From Hondaea fermentalgiana (Eukaryota; Sar; Bigyra; Thraustochytrida; Thraustochytriidae), in assembly GCA_014084085.1 (NCBI GenBank), contig NPFB01000027.1:98904-162903 (forward strand): a DNA stretch of 64,000 nt, written 5' to 3'. Below the pieces are notes generated by a model. That model ran no database searches, was not told where the DNA came from, and saw only the letters and a list, made by a program, of their open reading frames with translations. This document shows positions 1 through 10,800 of the stretch, one piece after another; positions within the stretch are counted from its first letter, which is position 1, and each line of letters opens with the position of its first letter. Position numbers and translations under genes: made by a program.

Positions 1-2161
1 CGAACGCGATGTGCGTAGCAGAGGCAGCAGAAGGCGCATGCCCAGACCCAGGGGTGGAGATGCAATAAGGCGCGGAAGGAAGCGGGTTGGCGGGCGACGT
101 GCTTGGTGGACCTTGTGCTCCGTTGTTGAAAGCACGCAGGCGCTCTACGACGACTTCTGCCTTTGCACCTATAACCCATGTCAAGATCAAGTGGCTTCTT
201 GGCTTGGCTTGGTGCCGGCAGCGGAGCGATTGTACAACTACATTCTTTAAAAATCAGGATGATGCCTTGCATCCAGCGATGGGCAAGCCGGGCAGTCTGA
301 ACGGCAGAGCCTGAAAGAGAACCACGAGCGGATTGTGCAGGTTCAGGTTGACGATGCTCCTTTAATTAAAAAATTATTGGAAGGCCCAAAGATGGTGCCT
401 TTGAATCAGTGCATTGATTGTGTCTCTTTGTGTTTACTCGTAAAGGGCGCAACCAAATGTACTTTACGGAGGTTCGTCCCAAGAAGTGTGGATGCGGCGT
501 TCTACTGATCTCCTTCAGTATTCAGAAAAATGCTCATCGAAGGTCACATGTGGAACGCAGATTCAACGTGTATCATCCTTATCTCAGGAGAGACCTCGTG
601 GCAAAGCGACGGCACGGATGCTATGAAGGTAAGCAAGGTGCATATGAAAGAAACTGCGAGGCGCCATGCTCGCCACATCATCAGCAACAACATAAACTGT
701 TCAATTTGGCCGAAACGCTAAAATTCCCTTCCGGCCTCCACGTTTTGAACTGACAAGAGTATCAGAGACTTATAGCTGCAGAATGAAGATTGCCGACGGC
801 GTGCCGCCCCTGGGCAGAGCGTAAAATAATGGAAGCCTTCCAGACGCGCGGTAGTCAGTATCGACGTGGAGGACGACACCAAGCACATCGCTGCAGCCGC
901 GAACGAGCTTGACATGACCGCTAACTTCACGGTCAGGCAAGGGAAGAAGGTCCTCTTTTCGTCAACTGCTGCGCACATTGAATGAAAGCTCAATTTTAAA
1001 AGTTTTGGGGGATTTAGCTGGCCGAGTGTCGGCAACGAACTTGCTCTGAGGCGCTCGCGGACTCCAACAGGCCAAATAATACTGATCAGGACAGAGTGAG
1101 CCAAGCTATCCGCACTGACACTGCGGTGTCTTGCCGGACTTTGCTACGATCGGATGCATCGTGGGCAGATATCGGATGCAAAATCGAGCTGCATGGAACA
1201 TATCGTTGAACGGTGCTGCCAAGCGTTCAGGCTCTTGATTCGGCAGAATCTCAGAACATACTGTGAGTACAGGAAGCAACGGAGCAGCAGCTCAAGCAGA
1301 TATTTATCACCAAAGCGCTCACAAAACCTGAGAGGTCTCTTTTTTTAGTTTGGGAAAAAATCGAAAAGCAATCATTTGTGGGTATTTGAAGTGCGCAAGA
1401 AATTCAAAAGCGATCATTAAACTTGCGTGCCTGAAGTTGAACTCAGAACGGCAGTAAATTCCCCAATTTGGGACGACGTTCCAACGAATTTGACTATTTT
1501 ATGTCACTGAAAGCACTTTCTGGGTGCTGTATGCGCGTGTTGACTTCTTTCCCGGGCTTATCGTACTTCACGTCCCGCGACTTTCCCACTTCGTTGCAGT
1601 GATTTATCAACTGACGTCCAGCTCCCGCACAAGCCCAAGAATTTTGAATTTGCGAGCTTTAAGTGTATTTCGGAGGAGACAAAACCATAGTGTGAACAGG
1701 ACTTAGATGCCCAGGCTAGATCATGTCAAGAACGCAAGATTCCTTTGTTTTGGACTTTCTTCTGATGGCTTTCTTTCTGGTCGTCGTTTTGATGTTTTTG
1801 TCAAGAACAAAAACAGATTTATCACTGTCAGACTGCATCAGTCGGACGTGCTCAATATGAGGTTGCCCATGAATTTCATGACGTCCGCAAAATTCTTTCC
1901 CTGCCCACGCGAGCTTACCGCACAAAGTAGGTCTTGATCTTATGCCAATTGTGGCCGTCACTTCGCGCGTTCGGGCCGAGCTTGGTCGTGAAGGCGCGAT
2001 CTGGACTCGCAGGGACCGATATCGATGTCTGGTCGCTCCTGGTTAAGGTGCTGATGACGCTGCTCTTGAAGACGATAAGTCCCACACCTCCAAACGATTT
2101 CCATGAAATGAAAGATTTCTGTGGAAAGAGCAATGGAGACAGGCTTGCAAAGACTGAGCCC
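1..2161. other. No confident gene; possible decayed coding fragments
   Basis: No complete gene can be supported here. Short stretches look weakly protein-like, for example the plus-strand frame running from about 333 to the TGA near 507 and the plus-strand stretch around 858-975. They are broken by stops and match no family I recognise. The segment is more AT-rich than the gene-bearing part of the window. It may contain remnants of a degraded gene or element, or the end of a gene lying outside the window. Confidence 0.4.
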
Positions 2162-4123
2162 ATGCGAGCCAAGGCTCTCGTGGCGCTCGCCATTCTGGCG
2201 CACAGTGTGTGCCTGGCGCGCGCAGGTGCGAGTGCCCACCTGCGACGCGCCAGTACAGAGCCACTATCGGTGACCGCCGCGCAGACGCAGCCACGGTCAG
2301 AAAACCCCACCCTCAACGAGATTGTTGCGCCTTCAAGAAGACCGACCCAGAGCCCGACACCTCGAGGTCGCTCTCCAGACGCTACACTTCGAGGTTGCCT
2401 CACGTGGGAAGCCAGCGAAGCGTACATAAATCAACTCGCAAGAGAGTTTCCTCAATGGGTCACGCGAGAGGAGATCGGCAAGTCTGTGGAGGGCAGGCCG
2501 ATTTCTGCTCTCTGCGTCGGGCAATGCCAAGCTGGCGCTCAAGACACACGCGTCCCAGAAGCCCTGCTCAACGCCATGCACCATTCTCGTGAGTGCGTTT
2601 CCATGATGGCGCTCGTGAAAACGCTCGAGACCATCTTCTCTGTTGTAGACGACGATTTCGGCAAGGACGACAACGACACCAACAAAGATCAAGAAGATTA
2701 CAAAGACGCCTGGGCATACTACATATTGCGTTCAAGACGCATGTGGATTATCCCTGTCGTGAATCCCGACGGTTTTGTCTACAACGAAGAGCAGCTGGCC
2801 GCTTATCCCGGAGCCATCCGGCATGCGATGCAACGAAAAAACCGCGCGCCGCCCCCGAGCCAAAAATATTGCAGCTTGGGGAAACTTGGAGTCGACCTGA
2901 ACCGGAACTACGCCACATGCTTTTTTGAAGACGACAAGGACGACCCCATACGACGCGGCGCAAGCCTCAATCCCTGTGACGAAGATTATCAAGGCCCAGT
3001 TCCGTTTTCCGAACCCGAATCCCAAGCCATTCGTGATCTTGTCGAACGCTCCAATTTCACCACCGCGCTCAATCTCCACTCGTTCGGAAAATTCCTTCTC
3101 TTGCCTTGGTCGTGCAAAAGCAAAGGCATGTCGAACGAGGAATCTGAGTTTTATCTGCGCCTTGGGCGCGATTTTGCCGGGCAGAACCACTTTCATACCG
3201 CACACTCCTATAAAGCAGTCGGCTATGCTGTTGACGGTGATGCTGCCGACTGGATGTTTGACGCCCATGGGATTTACGCCATGTCTCCAGAAGTCGGTCC
3301 AGGTGACGCATGGGTTGATGCCAAGCCTGGCCGAGACGGATTCTGGCCTGACGCTGACACCATCGACGCCCTCGCGCAGGCAAACATTGACATGGTGCTG
3401 CAAGCTGTGCTCGCTGCCGGTAGTTACCTGCGCTTGCAGCGCGTGCAAGTGACCAATAACGAGCAGGGTGCTCTTGATATTACCGCCGTTGTGGAGAACG
3501 GTGGTCTGTGGAACTCTTGGGGTCCCGTGCAAGTTTTTCTGCGCCCCGATCATCCCACACAGGCTACGACAACGCTCTTCACGCAGCTCTTGCCGATCCC
3601 TGCAAAATTTCACAACGCTCTCGCACATTTTCCAGTCGAGCGCCAGGCTCTGGAAGGCACCTTTGCCACCCTGACGCTTGGCATTCTCGACGATCGAGAT
3701 TGTGTCTTGTACAAAGTCAGTGTGGACGATGCTGATTTGGCCCGTCTGGCCAGCGCAGCGACAGACACCATCGCACTTGACTCGCTTACGGGACCGAATG
3801 CATTTGGGCAGCGCTTTGCTCGCTCACACGCGGCTTGCGCTGTCGAATCGGGGGCAACAGAGGTACTGCCTCCTCCCACGATGGACTCAAACGCTACGAG
3901 CAATTCATTTTTCCACAGTGTTGCTGCAGATTTGGCCATGAGCGCTGCTTTTGCGATATGCGCGTGCTTCTTCGTTGCGCGAAGTCGTCGCCGGGCTGCG
4001 CGCATGGAGTACCGCTCTATTCAGCTTCCGCAAGTATCTTCAAGCGTCCCGGGTGAGTACGGGAGTGACAATGACGATGACGACCACGATGAAAGAGACA
4101 CAGCAGCTCTTGCACCTTTATGA
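2162..4123 (+). CDS. Membrane-anchored M14 zinc carboxypeptidase
   Basis: Secretory-pathway metallocarboxypeptidase of about 653 residues. The ATG at 2162 starts a good signal peptide (hydrophobic core, Ala-Arg-Ala cleavage-like site); an in-frame extension upstream has no better start. The M14 fold shows a His-x-x-Glu zinc pair at H141/E144, an LDxNRNY-type substrate-arginine motif near residue 250, the third zinc ligand H306 in a LNLHS context and the catalytic glutamate E377 in a SPEVGPGD context. After an Ig-like beta domain there is one membrane span near residue 590-613, a basic stop-transfer and a short cytoplasmic tail. The tail has a YxxL/I-type signal (YRSI) and an Asp-rich cluster, as in Golgi-cycling carboxypeptidase D or furin. 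It should remove C-terminal residues from secreted or luminal peptides; exact specificity is not readable. The next gene converges from the other strand. Confidence 0.9.
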   Translation: MRAKALVALAILAHSVCLARAGASAHLRRASTEPLSVTAAQTQPRSENPTLNEIVAPSRRPTQSPTPRGRSPDATLRGCLTWEASEAYINQLAREFPQWVTREEIGKSVEGRPISALCVGQCQAGAQDTRVPEALLNAMHHSRECVSMMALVKTLETIFSVVDDDFGKDDNDTNKDQEDYKDAWAYYILRSRRMWIIPVVNPDGFVYNEEQLAAYPGAIRHAMQRKNRAPPPSQKYCSLGKLGVDLNRNYATCFFEDDKDDPIRRGASLNPCDEDYQGPVPFSEPESQAIRDLVERSNFTTALNLHSFGKFLLLPWSCKSKGMSNEESEFYLRLGRDFAGQNHFHTAHSYKAVGYAVDGDAADWMFDAHGIYAMSPEVGPGDAWVDAKPGRDGFWPDADTIDALAQANIDMVLQAVLAAGSYLRLQRVQVTNNEQGALDITAVVENGGLWNSWGPVQVFLRPDHPTQATTTLFTQLLPIPAKFHNALAHFPVERQALEGTFATLTLGILDDRDCVLYKVSVDDADLARLASAATDTIALDSLTGPNAFGQRFARSHAACAVESGATEVLPPPTMDSNATSNSFFHSVAADLAMSAAFAICACFFVARSRRRAARMEYRSIQLPQVSSSVPGEYGSDNDDDDHDERDTAALAPL

Positions 4124-4481
4124 TCATTGATTTTTGCCGAAAATCGCATCGCATCGCATCACATCGTATTGATTGTAGATCTCTACTTCATGACAGAATT
4201 TTTGCACGGTATACATATCCTTTTTCTTTCACTGTCAGTACAGCATTTTTCCTTGCACATTTCTTTTAGGGTGGGGGGCAAGACGGATGCTCGTGGGTCC
4301 AATCAATGGACCAAATTACAGACCGTGTTTTGATCCCTCACAAGCAGGAACAACGACACGACCGCAATTACCTCCCTCATGAGCAGAAACTACCAAGCAA
4401 TCAAGATTTCGTATTTCGCGCTTCCTTGCGAGCAAAATTAGCGAAACAGGTGAGATTACGTACTTTACCTTTGTTGAAAAT
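4124..4481. other. Convergent 3' spacer
   Basis: AT-richer spacer between the 3' ends of the carboxypeptidase (+) and the reductase fusion (-). It contains a short CATCG/CGCAT repeat near 4143-4165 and nothing gene-like. Confidence 0.5.
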
Positions 4482-5999
4482 TTAAAACTCAATCTGTGCG
4501 TCCTTGGCGTAGCCGAGCTTTTCGAGGTTCTGCTTGCAAGCAAACTTGATCATTGGCGGCGGGCCGCACATGAGAATGACGGAATCATCGCTTGGTGGTG
4601 GCATGTGGCGCTTGATCATCTTTTCGTCAATAAACCCAGTCGAGTAGTCCCATTCTGCAGGCGGGCGGTCCAGCGTGTACCAAAGGCGGAAGCGCTCCGG
4701 GTGACGCTTGGCCTCGGCCTCGAGCAAATCGCGCACGAGAATATCCTCCTCGGTCTGGTTGCCAAAAATCAGCGACAGCTTGGTTTCATCTTCCGGATCC
4801 TTGAGAATGGCCTGAATGATCTGAAGCATAGGTGTGATGCCCGTGCCTCCAGCCATCATACCAATCATTTTCACCTGCTTTTCCTTTTTGCCGACCTTGA
4901 GCTTGCCCTTGCCCAGATACTCGATACGACCAAATGGGCCTGCGACGTCAAGCTTGTCGCCGACCGCGAGCGAGTCCAGATACTGCGACATCTTGCCGCC
5001 ATCAGGAAATCGCTCGTGGCCACCCTTGTACGCTTTGATGACAACCTCGACGAAGCCGACATCATCGTTGGAGGAACTCGGCGTGTACTTGCGCTCAATC
5101 TCCTTCTTTCCGCTTTCCGCGTCAGGCTGGCCATTCCACTCGCCGTCCTTCACGGGCTTCGGATTGGGGCACCAAAACTTGATGTGCTTGCCGACGGGGA
5201 GACCAAGAATCATGTTCTCCTCGGGAAGTCGCAGACGCAAGATAAACGAGTCATGGGAGAGAACGATCTTCTCCGCGAGCTCAATTTGCTGACGCTCCTT
5301 GGTGAGAAAACTCGGTGCTGGCGGGACGGGAGCCGCAGGGGCCTTTCCCGTCTTTTCGTCAATAAGGTAGCCCACACGCGTGTACTTCATCTCGAACTTG
5401 GCGATCCACTCGTCGAGCGTGTTGAGATCCATCCAGGTGAGGCCTTCAAGGCTGGTGTTCTCCACATCGGCGGGGTCCAGCGAGACAAGCGCGAGCGCAC
5501 GCGAGGCGTCCTTACCTGCCATCATCTCGTACGGTCCGCCCTCGCCGTAGAACTCCGGGTCGACGTCGTAGATCACGCCCTTGGCCGCAATGTACACGGG
5601 GCGGCCATTCTTGCTGTTGAACTGCGCGAGCTCTTCCTTGGTAAAGTTGCGCGGCAGCACGAGGGAACCAACCTTGCGACCGCTGCGCCGGACCTTGTCT
5701 GCGCCAACGTCGCGCTCCTCCTTTTCTGTGAGCTGGCGGCCGCCGAACTTGGCCAGAGCCTCCTTGCTCTCGCTCACGTCAAAGACGGTGCCATCCTGCA
5801 GAGCCACGAAGCAGAGGCGGCCCTCTTTGCCATTGTACATCTCGAGGCTGTCGGGCGAGAATTTGCGGTCGTCGCGCACTGCCGGGAGTTTTTCGTCGCC
5901 CGACATCCAGTCGTCGAGCTTGTTCCACAGAAACCATACCGTCGCGGCCCCCACGCCCATGCCCAGGATGGTGTCCACGTTCACCATCGACTGCGGCAT
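4482..5999 (-). CDS. MAPR (PGRMC-like) / NADH-cytochrome b5 reductase fusion
   Basis: A 505-residue fusion. Residues 9-27 form a likely N-terminal membrane anchor. Residues 45-95 look like a partial first cytochrome-b5-like unit. Residues 117-212 are a complete membrane-associated progesterone receptor (MAPR) domain with the FYGxGGPY motif; Tyr151 and Tyr157 correspond to the haem-binding tyrosines of PGRMC1. From about 230 to the end is a cytochrome b5 reductase: RKYTPSS (303-309) and GKMSQYL (335-341) for FAD, GGTGITPM (384-391) and CGPPPMI (478-484) for NADH. It should pass electrons from NADH through FAD to haem at a membrane facing the cytosol, possibly feeding sterol or fatty-acid desaturation or P450s (inference). 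No intron is needed and the ATG has good context. Confidence 0.9.
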   Translation of the reverse strand: MPQSMVNVDTILGMGVGAATVWFLWNKLDDWMSGDEKLPAVRDDRKFSPDSLEMYNGKEGRLCFVALQDGTVFDVSESKEALAKFGGRQLTEKEERDVGADKVRRSGRKVGSLVLPRNFTKEELAQFNSKNGRPVYIAAKGVIYDVDPEFYGEGGPYEMMAGKDASRALALVSLDPADVENTSLEGLTWMDLNTLDEWIAKFEMKYTRVGYLIDEKTGKAPAAPVPPAPSFLTKERQQIELAEKIVLSHDSFILRLRLPEENMILGLPVGKHIKFWCPNPKPVKDGEWNGQPDAESGKKEIERKYTPSSSNDDVGFVEVVIKAYKGGHERFPDGGKMSQYLDSLAVGDKLDVAGPFGRIEYLGKGKLKVGKKEKQVKMIGMMAGGTGITPMLQIIQAILKDPEDETKLSLIFGNQTEEDILVRDLLEAEAKRHPERFRLWYTLDRPPAEWDYSTGFIDEKMIKRHMPPPSDDSVILMCGPPPMIKFACKQNLEKLGYAKDAQIEF

Positions 6000-7805
6000 C
6001 TTCCCGAGCGCTCACGCGTGCTCTCCGGTTGCTTTGCCGGCTGGCTAGCTAGCTCGCTAGCTCTGCTCTTTCTTGCTCGTCCCCTCCGTCTCAAGCTGCG
6101 AGATGTGGGTCTGCTGCCCGGTGCGCGCAACAAGAGCGCGACACAGCCCAGCGCAGACAGCGAGCTCGCTCCGCACGTGACCCCGCACGCGCGCACGCAG
6201 CCACGTACGTACGTACGTACGTACCGACGCGAGCGCGTGCTCGCGGTGCGGCTTCCCTGGCTGGACCGCTCGCTCGCTCGCTCCCCTCGGAGCCGCTCGA
6301 TGACGACCGATGACCTCTCGCGCCGCGCCGCCGCGCTCCCTCGACCGAGCCCGCGTTCGCGCTCGCGCGCGCGTGCCCTGCACCTCGCCGCCGTCCGCGG
6401 CGCGCTCGCTGCTCGCTGTTGCCTGTCTGCTTGCCTGCTCTGTTCGCTCGCGAGATGCCGGACTGGCGCGTCCGAGGTTGAACTTCTGCTGCTGCTGCAG
6501 CTGCAGCTGCTGCTGATGCGTATCTCATCATTCATTCGTTCATTCGCATTCATTCATTCGCATGTCAATCATTCGTCACCGATGCGAGATCAACGTGCCT
6601 CCCGCTGGCCTCGAGGAAAGAGCTCAAGAACTCGCTCAGTCACAGGCTCTCCTCGGCGCGTCAGGAATGCCAGGGCTTTCGCAAGCTTGCGCGCGGGGAT
6701 TCCACGTGGATGCAACAGCCGCGACCTCACGCAAACCGTGGCGCAAACGCGTGGCGGCGGTCCGGAGCGCGCAATCCTGCGACCCTGACGCGCTCTTCTT
6801 CCGGCAAGCAGGGACCGCCTTACAATGTGCGGCGGCTTCTGGTGACAGGGCGGTCGGTGGGCGAGGGACGAAGGAAACGCGGAGAGCATACTCGCCCGGG
6901 ACGCCGACTTGGGCCATCCAGCCATGGGAAATGCCCAGTTCGTCCGAGACCGTGACGTGCTTGCGCGCGCGGCAGCGGATGTGCGGGGAAGGCTCGACAG
7001 GGCTCGATTTGGCACGTTCGCCCTGCATCGTTCGCGTGCAAAAGGAGGAGGGCGTGTCTTACATTAATGTATGTCCTCGCTTGACGAACGCCGGCAAGGA
7101 GTCGAATCCAACACATGTCCATTTCTAAAGTACGTCGTCTTTTGACGTCAAGCATTGGAAAGGAGAATTGCGGACCTTTCTTGCGAGTGCCAAGCCTTTG
7201 CGGTGCTACATCTGCATCGCGGAGGGCGTCGAGGCCTCGACCCCCTTTCACTGACACCAGCGAGGGTTCAGGGTCATTCGGGCGCGCTGCGGGTGGTCTT
7301 CGACATCGTCCCTCCTTGGACGAGGTGCTTGCTATTGCAATGCAAGGCTCGGCCAGCCAGCCAGTTGCAGCTGGCAAGTTAGACACTAAGATACATTGCA
7401 GTCTAACTTTAGTATAATTGTCTTAATCTCGGTCATTTTCGTCAATGCCTCCTTCACTTCCTTTCTTCTTCTCCCCGCTGCCCCTTTTGTTCGCGTCCCC
7501 GTTCATGCGTGCCACCACGTTGTGCGCTCGCTAGCTGACAACACGAGCCCTATGCAAGCCTCCGAACGTGACTGACTGACTGGCTGGCAAAGTCACTCTG
7601 ATCGTCCTGGACGGACCGTCAGGCTGCACTTCACCGCAACGGATACATTCACCCTTGGGAACTCTGAACAGATGATAGGAGCGCCGAGAAACACGCAAAG
7701 GCCGTCCTCGCCGACGAGGACGGCGAGAGGTGACAGCGCACGCGCAAGAGCGCGCGTGCGCATTTTAGTAACGACGTCTAAAGCGTCGCGCGGGCACGAG
7801 CTGCC
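6000..7805. other. Divergent GC-rich promoter/leader region, no supported gene
   Basis: 1.8 kb between two divergent genes. It contains an ACGT tetranucleotide run at about 6206-6223, GCT/CTG triplets near 6487-6515, an ATTC-rich run (6530-6562) and a CTGA/CTGG run near 7568-7590. Open frames between 6560 and 7390 on both strands look like accidental GC-rich frames, with no domain and no consistent codon preference. An 8-bp inverted repeat (AGTTAGAC/GTCTAACT, 7378-7409) is visible. I see no gene to support. Confidence 0.5.
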
Positions 7806-10800
7806 ATGCCTGGCGGCAAAGATGACAACGTGAATCACACTCACAAGACGTCAGAGAATGCAACACATGGCGATCATCATCAACATCAGTATTACCAGGA
7901 CTTTCAACACCTCGATCAGATCGCAGGCCGAAATTCCTGGACTTATGCAGGCCAAAGCCTCGAGGGAGATTATACGTATTCTCCATCAGCGGCAGCAGCA
8001 GCTGCTGCCGCCACAACTGCTCAAGGAACGGACCAAGCTCGTCGTGATCGAAATGGGTCCAGACGCTATAAAAGACAGAGTCCAACAAACAAACGTCTTC
8101 GAAGACTACCACCTGTGCAGCCAAGTCCGCTTGCAGCTGCGTCGGGGGACGAAGCTGCGCCTTGGTCTTCAAGTGCAGGCAGTGCGTACGTTTCGTCGCC
8201 AACAACGCAATCAGGACAGTCTCTTGACCATGCAGCTCCAGAGCTGCCCAAAGGCACGGAGGCTGCTTACGTTGATCATACGACTGCTGGGCAGCTCGGA
8301 GAGACGGAAGCTGCTCACGTAAATGGAGCTTCATCATCTTTTTTACAGAGCAGCGCTTCTCCTCAAAACACACCGTCGTCAAATGTCAGGCATGTCACGC
8401 TTGACGAGTCTTCCACCCAGAGGGTAGTCGAAGAACTCGTACGAGCACTCTCCGCCGCGCCACCTGCATCGCTTCGCGCCTCTCTAGGTTCTCTGAATAC
8501 AGCGCAAGGAGGTCGCGACACGCTAGCGTCGAGTCCAAGTCGCGCGAATCTTGGTTCAACCTCGCCCATGAGCCCGGGTACGGAAACGAGTGGCCTCATC
8601 AAAGAAATTTCAGACTTCCAATCGCGTCAAAGCGTGAGCTATGAAACGAGAGATAGATTCAGACGCACGTCCGAGCAGAGTCTGCATGCAAAGGTGCGCG
8701 ACGCTGCAAGCGCTGTGGCATCAAAGACAAGCGCGCAGCCGCAAATGCAGCCCACAAGACAGACCATGTTTGGGTCGACCAGCATTCCTTCGCCGAGCAC
8801 TCTTCGAGCACGGGCCGCAAACGTGGGTAACTTTTTCTCTGGGCTCGGGTCCAAGATGCGCAGAGGGTCCGTCACGCCTTTGAATATGTCGATGACATCC
8901 TCTTTCCGCAAGTATGGTTCCGCGCTCGATAACATTCAGGAACTCAACGCCGCGAAGAAGTTTTCTTCGCAACGCCACCTCGCCAAATGCGATGGTACAG
9001 ACAATGAGGCAACAGCCGAAGAGGAGGAGGAAGCAGGTGTTGTTGGTCGGAAGAGCTCGGGCAGTCTCGGTTCCAATGACGCCATTGAAAAACGAGCATC
9101 GGCAGATTCGCTGTCAGAACTCGAACTGCGCAAGCTGTACCCGGACTTATGGGAGTCTTTCCGCCGATACGATGCCGACGGAGACGGCACAGTGACGCCC
9201 GACGAGCTTGTCAACTACCTTGAAGTTGAGCTCGACTCCACAATCGCAGTGGAGGATATTACCAAGTTCTTTGAAGCCATTGATAACAATGGTGACGGAT
9301 ACGTCTCTTTCAAAGAGTTGGCCGATTGGTATCACTCCATTGTACATTCGCTCGATATGGGTACCGAATCGCAGCAAGGCGGCGTCACTGTGGGCACAAT
9401 TTTTGACGTGACCAAGTTTAACCTTGGCGATATCGCCAAGAGCATTCGAAATGTGACGCATGCCAACTCTGCGCCAGGTCTTAATTCTTCCGATTTCGAA
9501 GACTGGGAAGAGCCGAGTCGCTGGATTGTGCATCCCTTTAGCACCTTTCATGTGAGCTGGGACCTAATCATCTCTGCAGTCCTGGTCATAACGCTCGTGA
9601 CGCTTCCTTTATCATTGGCGTTCGAGAACTTTAACGATGCCGTGTCGGGATTCAATCTTACCGTGGACATTTTCTTTTGCCTCGACATTGCCAAAAACTT
9701 CTTCACTGGCTACGTCGATATAGACGGCGTCACGCATCTCGAGCATCGGGACATTGTTCGACACTACCTATTATCGTGGTTTATGCCAGACTTGGTTTCA
9801 TCCGTGCCAATCGACCTCGTCCTCGACGCCTTTGGTGACGTGGAGGACGATGGGCTGACGCGATCGACCAAAGGACTCAAGCTCATTCGCCTTGTACGCA
9901 TGACCAAACTTTTTCGCCTGCTGCGCATGGGCCGCGCAGCAAAGTTCTTTGCGCACTGGCATCGCTTCATCGAAGACCGACTCAAGATTCGCATCCACGA
10001 CAGTACGATACGAATGCTGAAACTAGGCGTGCTCTTGCTGGTTCTGGCGCATTGGATTGGCTGTCTCCAGTTCATGATGTGCAGACTCATGGATTTTCCT
10101 GCGTCAAGTTGGGTCGTCGCTGCCGAGCTGGACACCATGTCCGAAAGTACTCAATATTCATGGTCGTTCTTCAAGGCTCTAGCGCAAATGATTGGTATTG
10201 GCTTCGAGACACCACCCATCACAAATCTGGGCTGTCTCGACCTCACGGACTCGTGGTGCAAGATTGAAATGTGGATCACGCTTAGCAGCATGTACCTTGG
10301 TTCCGTGTTCTATGCCATCATGATTTCCAACATTAGCTCCATCATCTTTAGCATGAACATGGCTTCGCGTCTGTACCAGGAAAAGACGCAACAGCTCAAT
10401 GAATATATGCGCAGCAAGCGGCTGCCTCCGCACCTCCGAGACCGCGTGCGGGACTACTTCTCGCTCAGGTACTCTGAAGGCAAGATTTTTAATGAAGAGG
10501 CCATCATGAAGGACCTCAGCCCGTCTCTGCGTCGCGACATCATGTTCTTCACTTCCCGCGAACTCTTTCTCAAGGTCCCCTTTTTCCGAGAGTGCACAGG
10601 AAACGGTTTCATCTCTTCGCTTGCAACATCTCTCACGCCAATGGTGGCCTTCCAGGACGATGTCATTCTTGAAGAAGGGTCGGTGGGCGACTCAATGTTC
10701 TTCATCTCCTCTGGGAAAATACTCATCTATGTCGAGGAGTATCAGAAATCACCATTAGACGAGCTGCCGTCTCTAGTGCAGCAGCAAGAAATGCAGCAAG

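Noticed and set aside
4605..6788. 727-codon open frame antisense to the b5-reductase fusion
   Set aside because: It is the mirror of a clear gene, extends into its GC-rich leader, starts with no domain and has no family features.
6562..7128. 188-codon plus-strand frame between the reductase and channel genes
   Set aside because: Competing frames on both strands are equally open; no domain or conserved pattern.
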